Positions 14,822 through 19,955 of a DNA stretch of 19,955 bases are shown here, piece by piece. The notes below the pieces were generated by a model. That model did no database searches. It saw only the letters and a program-made list of their open reading frames with translations, and was not told the origin of the DNA. This stretch comes from Bacteroidota bacterium (GTDB lineage: Bacteria; Bacteroidota; Bacteroidia; Bacteroidales; Bacteroidaceae), in the NCBI GenBank assembly GCA_023426145.1, contig JAFABG010000014.1:1-19955 (forward strand), written 5' to 3'. The position numbers were made by a program, and so were the translations under genes. Positions within the stretch are counted from its first letter, which is position 1; each line of letters opens with the position of its first letter.

Positions 14822-14843
14822 TTATGTTACATTTATGTTACAT
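14822..14843. promoter_or_regulatory. Pho-box-like tandem 11-bp direct repeat
   Basis: TTATGTTACAT occurs twice head to tail (14822-14832 and 14833-14843) with no mismatch. Tandem 11-bp repeats are the hallmark of PhoB binding sites. The pair is centred in the 183-bp spacer between divergent pstC and pstS. A degenerate relative, GAATGTAATAT, is at 14871-14881. Likely promoter remnants are TTTATTTG at 14890-14897 for pstS (one mismatch from TAnnTTTG) and TACTTTG near 14764-14770 on minus for pstC (one base short). Confidence 0.6.
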
Positions 14844-14927
14844 CCTCCCATTTTACCCCGCATGAAACACGAATGTAATATCCTATTGTTTTATTTGCAC
14901 CAAAATATTTAATATAAAATAGAAACT

Positions 14928-15740
14928 ATGAAAGTGAGAAAAAATTTATTAATCGCATTTTCCCTCCTATCCCTATGTGCAAATGCACAACGCATTAAAG
15001 GCAGCGACACTGTACTACCCGTAGCGCAGGAAACAGCTGAGCGATTCATGAATGAATATCCAAATGCGCGAGTCACGGTCACCGGAGGAGGAACAGGTGT
15101 CGGAATATCGGCGTTAATGGACAACACAACGGATATTGCCATGGCTTCCCGCCCTATCAAATTTAGCGAAAAGATGAAAATCAAAGGTGCAGGACAAGAA
15201 GTAGATGAAATCGTGATTGCCTATGATGCACTTGCTGTAGTGGTTCATCCCGAAAATCCGGTTAAGCAACTCACCCGTAAACAATTGGAAGATATTTTCA
15301 GAGGTAAAATCACCAATTGGAAACAGGTAGGAGGAAGTAACAATAAGATAGTGGTTTACTCACGCGAAACATCTTCCGGAACCTACGAGTTTTTCAAAGA
15401 AAATGTATTAAAGAATAAGAACTATATGGCTGGTAGCCTTTCAATGCCTGCTACTGGCGCTATTATACAATCCGTTAGTCAAACCAAAGGTGCAATCGGA
15501 TATGTAGGTTTAGCCTATGTCTCTCCTCGGGTAAAAACGATTTCCGTGTCTTACGATGGAAGTCATTATGCGACTCCTTCGATAGAAAATGCAACAAACA
15601 AAACCTACCCTATCGTACGCCCATTATACTATTATTACAACTCAAAAAATAAAGAACAAGTACAACCGCTGATAAACTTCATTCTCTCTCCTGAAGGGCA
15701 GAGAATAATAAAAAAGAGTGGCTATATTCCAGTTAAATAA
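14928..15740 (+). CDS. pstS: Periplasmic phosphate-binding protein PstS
   Basis: A 270-residue solute-binding protein that captures phosphate and delivers it to PstCA. The signal peptide runs 1-20, ending ANA before Q. Likely phosphate contacts are the GSDTV loop (25-29), TGGGTGVG (52-59), Ser74-Arg75 in ASRPIK and the RETSSGT loop (146-152). Lobe 2 (about 98-205) contains LTRKQLEDIFRGKITNWKQV and GAIGYVGLAY. The short length fits the compact PstS class rather than the longer E. coli type. It is transcribed divergently from pstCAB-phoU, across a shared regulatory spacer with a Pho-box-like repeat. No clear terminator separates it from glnS, which has its own -7 element. Confidence 0.94.
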   Translation: MKVRKNLLIAFSLLSLCANAQRIKGSDTVLPVAQETAERFMNEYPNARVTVTGGGTGVGISALMDNTTDIAMASRPIKFSEKMKIKGAGQEVDEIVIAYDALAVVVHPENPVKQLTRKQLEDIFRGKITNWKQVGGSNNKIVVYSRETSSGTYEFFKENVLKNKNYMAGSLSMPATGAIIQSVSQTKGAIGYVGLAYVSPRVKTISVSYDGSHYATPSIENATNKTYPIVRPLYYYYNSKNKEQVQPLINFILSPEGQRIIKKSGYIPVK

Positions 15741-15751
15741 AAAAATTGTCC

Positions 15752-15759
15752 TACTTTTG
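15752..15759 (+). promoter_or_regulatory. -7 element of glnS
   Basis: TACTTTTG is an exact TAnnTTTG match and identical to the rnpB -7 box. It lies 33 bases upstream of the glnS ATG and 11 bases after the pstS stop codon. No TTTG at -33. Confidence 0.6.
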
Positions 15760-15792
15760 TATCCTATATAATAGAGCTAACATTTTAACGTT

Positions 15793-17532
15793 ATGACAGA
15801 TATTAAAAACGAAGAGACAGGTGAAAAGAAAAGCCTGAACTTTATTGAGCAGGCTGTAGAAAAGGATTTAAAAGAAGGGAAAAATGGAGGCAAAGTGCAA
15901 ACCCGCTTTCCGCCCGAACCCAACGGCTACCTACACATTGGTCATGCTAAAGCTATCTGCCTGGATTTTGGCATTGCGGCTAAACATGGCGGCGTGTGTA
16001 ACCTTCGTTTCGACGACACAAACCCAACCAAAGAGGATGTGGAATATGTAGAAGCCATTAAGGAAGATATCCAATGGCTAGGATACCAATGGGGGAACGA
16101 ATACTACGCTTCCGACTATTTCCAACAATTGTGGGATTTCGCTATTCATCTTATCCAACAGGGTAAAGCATATATTGACGAGCAATCGGCTGAATTGATC
16201 GCACGACAGAAAGGTACACCCACTCAACCTGGTGTGAATAGTCCTTACCGCGACCGCCCCATTGAGGAAAGCCTCGAACTATTCAAAAAAATGAATAGTG
16301 GGGAGATTGAAGAAGGTAATATGGTGCTTCGTGCCAAAATTGATATGGCTAATTCGAACATGCACTTCCGCGATCCGATTATTTACCGTGTAGTGAAACA
16401 TCCACACCATCGCACTGGTACTACTTGGAAAGCTTACCCCATGTATGACTTTGCTCACGGACAAAGTGACTTCTTTGAAGGAGTAACTCATTCATTGTGT
16501 ACATTGGAATTTGTTCCTCATCGTCCTTTATATGATCTCTTTATAGATTGGCTGAAAGACGGTGAAGATTTAAATGATAACCGCCCTCGACAAACCGAAT
16601 TTAACAAACTAAACTTAAGTTACACTCTCATGAGTAAACGTAACTTATTGACTTTGGTTAAAGAAGGACTAGTCAATGGATGGGATGATCCCCGTATGCC
16701 GACAATTTGTGGATTCCGTCGTAGAGGATATTCACCGGAATCGATCCATAAGTTTATCGATAAAATAGGTTATACCACTTATGATGCGCTCAACGATATC
16801 GCGCTACTTGAAAGTTCCGTAAGGGAAGACTTGAACAGCCGCTCTATCCGAGTTTCTGCTGTGATAAATCCTGTGAAGCTGATTATTACAAACTATCCAG
16901 AAGGACAAGTTGAAGAATTAGAGGCTGTAAACAACCCTGAGGATCAAGAAGCAGGAATGCATAAAATCGAGTTCAGTCGGGAACTATGGATTGAACGTGA
17001 AGACTTCATGGAAGATGCGCCTAAAAAATACTTCCGTATGACTCCTGGACAAGAAGTACGCCTTAAAAATGCGTATATCGTGAAATGTACGGGATGCAAA
17101 AAAGAGGAAGACGGTACAATTACTGAGGTGTATTGCGAGTATGATCCAAACACACGCAGTGGCTTACCTGATGCCAATCGGAAAGTGAAAGGAACTCTTC
17201 ATTGGTTAAGTTGTGCACATTGCCTCCAAGCAGAAGTACGTCTGTATGATCGTCTGTGGAAAGTAGAAAATCCACGCGACGAATTGGCTAATATCCGTGA
17301 AGAGAAGAATTGTGAAGCGCTTGAAGCCATGAAGGAAATCATCAATCCAGACTCTCTAAATATCCTGCCTAATTGCTATATTGAAAAGTATGCAGCTACA
17401 TTGCCCACCCTTTCATATTTGCAATTCCAACGTATCGGATACTTTAATATAGACAAAGAATCAACTCCTGAGAAGCTGATATTTAATCGTACTGTAGGAT
17501 TGAAAGACACTTGGGGAAAAATTAATAAATAA
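15793..17532 (+). CDS. glnS: Glutaminyl-tRNA synthetase
   Basis: This 579-residue class I enzyme charges tRNA-Gln with glutamine in the cytoplasm. The ATP-binding motif HIGH is at 48-51 within PPEPNGYLHIGHAKA, and the second signature appears as MSKR (279-282). The FDDTNP stretch (72-77) and the YDFAHGQSD motif are typical of GlnRS and distinguish it from GluRS. The C-terminal anticodon-binding beta-barrels cover about 340-560 and include two Cys pairs (CTGC and CAHC) that could form a small metal site. The length matches bacterial GlnRS. Its presence means tRNA-Gln is charged directly. The gene carries its own -7 element and an AT-rich hairpin terminator. Confidence 0.97.
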   Translation: MTDIKNEETGEKKSLNFIEQAVEKDLKEGKNGGKVQTRFPPEPNGYLHIGHAKAICLDFGIAAKHGGVCNLRFDDTNPTKEDVEYVEAIKEDIQWLGYQWGNEYYASDYFQQLWDFAIHLIQQGKAYIDEQSAELIARQKGTPTQPGVNSPYRDRPIEESLELFKKMNSGEIEEGNMVLRAKIDMANSNMHFRDPIIYRVVKHPHHRTGTTWKAYPMYDFAHGQSDFFEGVTHSLCTLEFVPHRPLYDLFIDWLKDGEDLNDNRPRQTEFNKLNLSYTLMSKRNLLTLVKEGLVNGWDDPRMPTICGFRRRGYSPESIHKFIDKIGYTTYDALNDIALLESSVREDLNSRSIRVSAVINPVKLIITNYPEGQVEELEAVNNPEDQEAGMHKIEFSRELWIEREDFMEDAPKKYFRMTPGQEVRLKNAYIVKCTGCKKEEDGTITEVYCEYDPNTRSGLPDANRKVKGTLHWLSCAHCLQAEVRLYDRLWKVENPRDELANIREEKNCEALEAMKEIINPDSLNILPNCYIEKYAATLPTLSYLQFQRIGYFNIDKESTPEKLIFNRTVGLKDTWGKINK

Positions 17533-17575
17533 AAACGTTCCGACTTCTCCCTAGAGAAATGTCGAAAGATAGTAT

Positions 17576-17597
17576 AAAGAATATTTTATTCTTTTTT
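17576..17597 (+). terminator. Probable glnS terminator
   Basis: AAAGAATA (17576-17583) and TATTCTTT (17587-17594) form an 8-bp stem with a three-T loop, followed by more T. A second small hairpin (CGAC-TTCTC / GAGAA-GTCG, 17541-17564) lies just upstream. The stem is AT-rich, so strength is moderate. Confidence 0.55.
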
Positions 17598-17677
17598 ATA
17601 CACGGATCATATAGATTAATCCAGATATGTAAGCTAACATAGTTTATAATCTGTACTATTTATGCGATCCGTGTATA
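17597..17677. repeat. 81-bp nested dyad upstream of the TPR gene
   Basis: The outer arms TATACACGGATC (17597-17608) and GATCCGTGTATA (17666-17677) are perfect complements. Inside, AGATTA (17613-17618) pairs with TAATCT (17647-17652) and TATGT (17626-17630) with ACATA (17637-17641). No T-run follows. It occupies the region where the promoter or leader of the next gene should be. Confidence 0.65.
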
Positions 17678-17720
17678 ATCATTTTCCCAACAACAACTTA
17701 TTCGAATCAAACTAAACAAA

Positions 17721-19157
17721 ATGGGAAGAAAATATACGCCATCCAATAATAACAAAGAATTAAATGATTTAGTCTCTCAATACGAAGCGGCTAAGACTGA
17801 AAATCGACAATACTACCTGGATGGTGATGCGTTTGCTGCTATAGCAGATTACTACGACGGAGAGCATCGATACATAGATGCACAAGAGGTTATCGATCAA
17901 GGACTACACATCCATCCTAATAATATGTATTTATTGATACAGCAAAGTTACCTCTATCTTGATACAGATAATCTTGATTTAGCTAAAGAAGTAGCGGATA
18001 AAATAACTGAGAACTTTGAAACGGATGTGAAGATTCTTAAAGCTGAGATTTTACTTAACGAAGGACAACTGGATGGAGCTAAAGAGATACTAAGTGGAGT
18101 GGAAAATGATGACCTTGACACCATCGTCAACATCGTCTATCTTTATTTAGACATGGGATATCCAGAAGCAGCCGAAGAATGGATTAAAAAAGGAGAAATA
18201 GATTATAACTACAAAGAAGATTTCATTGGAGTTAAAGCCGATTTCTTGTCTAGTACCAATCAATTAGATGAAGCAGCTAAATACTACAATCAACTTATTG
18301 ATATTGACCCTTACAACGCAACCTATTGGATAGGGTTAGCTAAGAGTCGTTTTGCCAATGAAGAGTGTGAACAATGCATAGAAGCATGCGACTTTGCTCT
18401 TGCTGCTGATGAAGATTGTGGGGAAGCTTATGCGTTCAGAGCTCATTCATACTTCTACCTTGACAATGCTGATGAAGCGATAGAAAATTACCTGAAAGCT
18501 ATCGAATATAAATCTATCCCACCCGAAATGGGATACATGTTTCTCGGCATGGTATATGGTAATAAAGGAGAATGGGAAAATGCCCGCGACAACTTTCAAA
18601 AAGTAATTGACATGTATAATGCAAATGGAGAAGGATCTTCTATTTTAACAGTAGACACTTATACACATTTAGCAACTGCCACCTATCAACTACATAATTA
18701 TGAGGAAGCTCATCAATTATGCGAAAAAGCCAAAGCCATTGATCCTGATTATCCTACGATTGCTTTAACAGAGGGCAAGATATACTTGAAAGAAGGATTG
18801 AACGAAATGGCAAGTAAGGCATTCAGTGAAGCTTTAGAAAAGGAATCTGGACCTGAGATGTGGTATCTGATCGGTAGCGCTTATGCTGATGAGGATCAAT
18901 TAGCTGAAGCTAAGTATTTTTATGAGAAAACCTATGATATAGATCCAGAGTATATGGGGGTAGTTGAGAAATTAACTGTACTCAATCTTATGCTCAATTC
19001 TATTGATGATTTTTTTAAATACAATAAAGAAAGCAAAACTCCTATAAACGCAGAACAGATTATAGAAAGTCTTTCCAAACTTGATCACTCTGAAGAAACC
19101 AAGCAGATGCTTATAGAAGTGTTGGCCCGCATGAGAGAAGAAAAAGGAGACGAGTAA
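17721..19157 (+). CDS. Tetratricopeptide repeat protein, cytoplasmic
   Basis: A 478-residue acidic protein built almost wholly of helical TPR-type repeats, from about 22 to 430. Clear units include EAYAFRAHSYFYLDNADEAI (about 230-249), MGYMFLGMVYGNKGEWENAR (about 272-291), DTYTHLATATYQLHNYEEAH (about 312-331) and MWYLIGSAYADEDQLAEAKY (about 381-400). The usual small residues and the terminal proline of the consensus (IDPDYP, IDPEY) are visible. No signal peptide or membrane segment is seen, so it is probably a cytoplasmic scaffold with unknown partners. The dedA-type gene follows after 30 bases and is probably co-transcribed. I do not see a TAnnTTTG element before it. Confidence 0.85.
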   Translation: MGRKYTPSNNNKELNDLVSQYEAAKTENRQYYLDGDAFAAIADYYDGEHRYIDAQEVIDQGLHIHPNNMYLLIQQSYLYLDTDNLDLAKEVADKITENFETDVKILKAEILLNEGQLDGAKEILSGVENDDLDTIVNIVYLYLDMGYPEAAEEWIKKGEIDYNYKEDFIGVKADFLSSTNQLDEAAKYYNQLIDIDPYNATYWIGLAKSRFANEECEQCIEACDFALAADEDCGEAYAFRAHSYFYLDNADEAIENYLKAIEYKSIPPEMGYMFLGMVYGNKGEWENARDNFQKVIDMYNANGEGSSILTVDTYTHLATATYQLHNYEEAHQLCEKAKAIDPDYPTIALTEGKIYLKEGLNEMASKAFSEALEKESGPEMWYLIGSAYADEDQLAEAKYFYEKTYDIDPEYMGVVEKLTVLNLMLNSIDDFFKYNKESKTPINAEQIIESLSKLDHSEETKQMLIEVLARMREEKGDE

Positions 19158-19187
19158 TTTTATTTATATAATTAAGCCTAATAACAA

Positions 19188-19826
19188 ATGGAATCAGTAG
19201 CTTTTATCCAGTGGTGCATGGAGCACCTCAATTATTGGACAATTACTTTATTAATGACTATAGAAAGTTCATTTATCCCTTTTCCTTCAGAAGTAATTAT
19301 CCCGCCGGCAGCTTATAAAGCTGCAATTAATGATGAATTGAACATTTATTTGGTTGTTATATTTGCCACTATAGGAGCAAATATAGGGGCTTTAATTAAC
19401 TACTATCTAGCAAAATGGCTAGGACGTCCTATTATTTATAAATTTGCGAATAGCCGTATCGGACATATGTGTCTAATTGACGAGGCTAAAGTGCAACACG
19501 CTGAAAGCTATTTTGAGAAACATGGTGCACTTTCCACTTTTATTGGAAGATTGATTCCAGCAGTACGACAATTGATCTCTATCCCCGCTGGACTTGCCCG
19601 TATGAAGTTGCACACGTTCTTGCTTTATACCACTTTAGGTGCTGGATTATGGAATACAATTTTAGCCTTTATCGGTTACTACTTATCCACTGTGCCAGGA
19701 ATTAGAAGCGAAGAAGAACTTATTGCAAAAGTTACGCAATATAGTCACGAACTAGGATATTGCTTCATTGCACTAGGTCTTTTCATTGTTCTATTTCTAA
19801 CTTACAAAGGTTTAAAGAAGAAATAA
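19188..19826 (+). CDS. DedA-family (VTT domain) inner membrane protein
   Basis: A 212-residue membrane protein of the DedA family, some members of which recycle undecaprenyl phosphate across the inner membrane. The family signatures are present: the acidic re-entrant segment IESSFIPFPSEVIIPP (25-40) with Glu26 and Glu35, and the arginine motif FIGRLIPAVRQLISIPAG (118-135) with Arg121 and Arg127. Hydrophobic segments lie at about 14-40, 52-75, 142-168 and 188-206. It starts 30 bases after the TPR gene, which suggests an operon. Which DedA subgroup it belongs to cannot be decided by eye. Confidence 0.9.
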   Translation: MESVAFIQWCMEHLNYWTITLLMTIESSFIPFPSEVIIPPAAYKAAINDELNIYLVVIFATIGANIGALINYYLAKWLGRPIIYKFANSRIGHMCLIDEAKVQHAESYFEKHGALSTFIGRLIPAVRQLISIPAGLARMKLHTFLLYTTLGAGLWNTILAFIGYYLSTVPGIRSEEELIAKVTQYSHELGYCFIALGLFIVLFLTYKGLKKK

Positions 19827-19870
19827 AGAAACCCGTTGGCGGAATTAATTATCTAATAAGATGTTTTCAA

Positions 19871-19951
19871 ATAAGTTGTACATATTCGTGATATTTAGTA
19901 TATTAGAAGTGAGCAAACTTTTAATATGTCATCACTCTATGCACAACTTAT
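19871..19951. repeat. 81-bp nested hairpin at the right edge
   Basis: Outer arms ATAAGTTGTACAT (19871-19883) and ATGCACAACTTAT (19939-19951) pair with one mismatch. GTGAT (19888-19892) pairs with ATCAC (19931-19935). The tip is an 11-bp hairpin pairing 19900-19910 with 19917-19927, with one G-T pair and loop GAGCAA. The whole can fold into one long rod. No T-run is seen before the window ends. Confidence 0.65.
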
Positions 19952-19955
19952 ATGC

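Noticed and set aside
14909..15184. Minus-strand open frame opposite pstS
   Set aside because: It is a shadow of pstS, which has a signal peptide and phosphate-binding motifs.

Overview
The window reads as chromosome of a Bacteroides species or close Bacteroidales relative. The evidence is a short primary sigma factor without region 1.1, repeated Bacteroidetes-type promoter elements (-7 TAnnTTTG, two or three with a TTTG at -33), AT-rich spacers without clear Shine-Dalgarno sequences, and a core gene order of housekeeping type. I see no transposase, integrase, CRISPR array, tRNA or rRNA.

Left part (1-7777, genes on the minus strand). After about 890 bases without a convincing gene, which hold a striking 22-bp iteron array at 688-766, come a clostripain-family (C11) lipoprotein protease, a small secreted protein of unknown function, the primary sigma factor RpoD, an HtrA/DegP serine protease, and a two-gene unit: an exported dipeptide epimerase and an exported SH3b-NlpC/P60 endopeptidase. 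Those two would act in sequence on murein peptides. Several genes are separate units with their own hairpin terminator and -7 element. In two places the terminator T-tract runs almost directly into the next promoter.

Middle (7805-11091). RNase P RNA (rnpB) lies divergent to the endopeptidase gene and is followed 21 bases later by a YihY/BrkB-family membrane protein. This converges on riboflavin synthase (ribE) across a strong bidirectional terminator. Upstream of ribE is about 820 bases without a protein gene. It contains two minus-strand promoters with both elements at 20-21 bp spacing, one followed about 90 nt later by a hairpin with nine T: a candidate small RNA. It also holds several dyads and TGTCAC-type repeats.

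Right part (11092-15740) is the phosphate uptake locus: pstC-pstA-pstB-phoU on minus and pstS divergent on plus. The 183-bp divergent spacer has a perfect tandem 11-bp repeat at its centre that looks like a Pho box. PstC is about 100 residues longer than usual, and the extra part resembles lobe 2 of the PstS encoded next door.

Far right (15752-19955). glnS (glutaminyl-tRNA synthetase) is followed by a probable two-gene operon of a TPR protein and a DedA-family membrane protein. This operon is bracketed by two nested dyad structures, each spanning 81 bp.

Overall this is mainly conserved core genome. The less explained signals are the iteron array, the candidate sRNA, the PstC insertion and the bracketing dyads.
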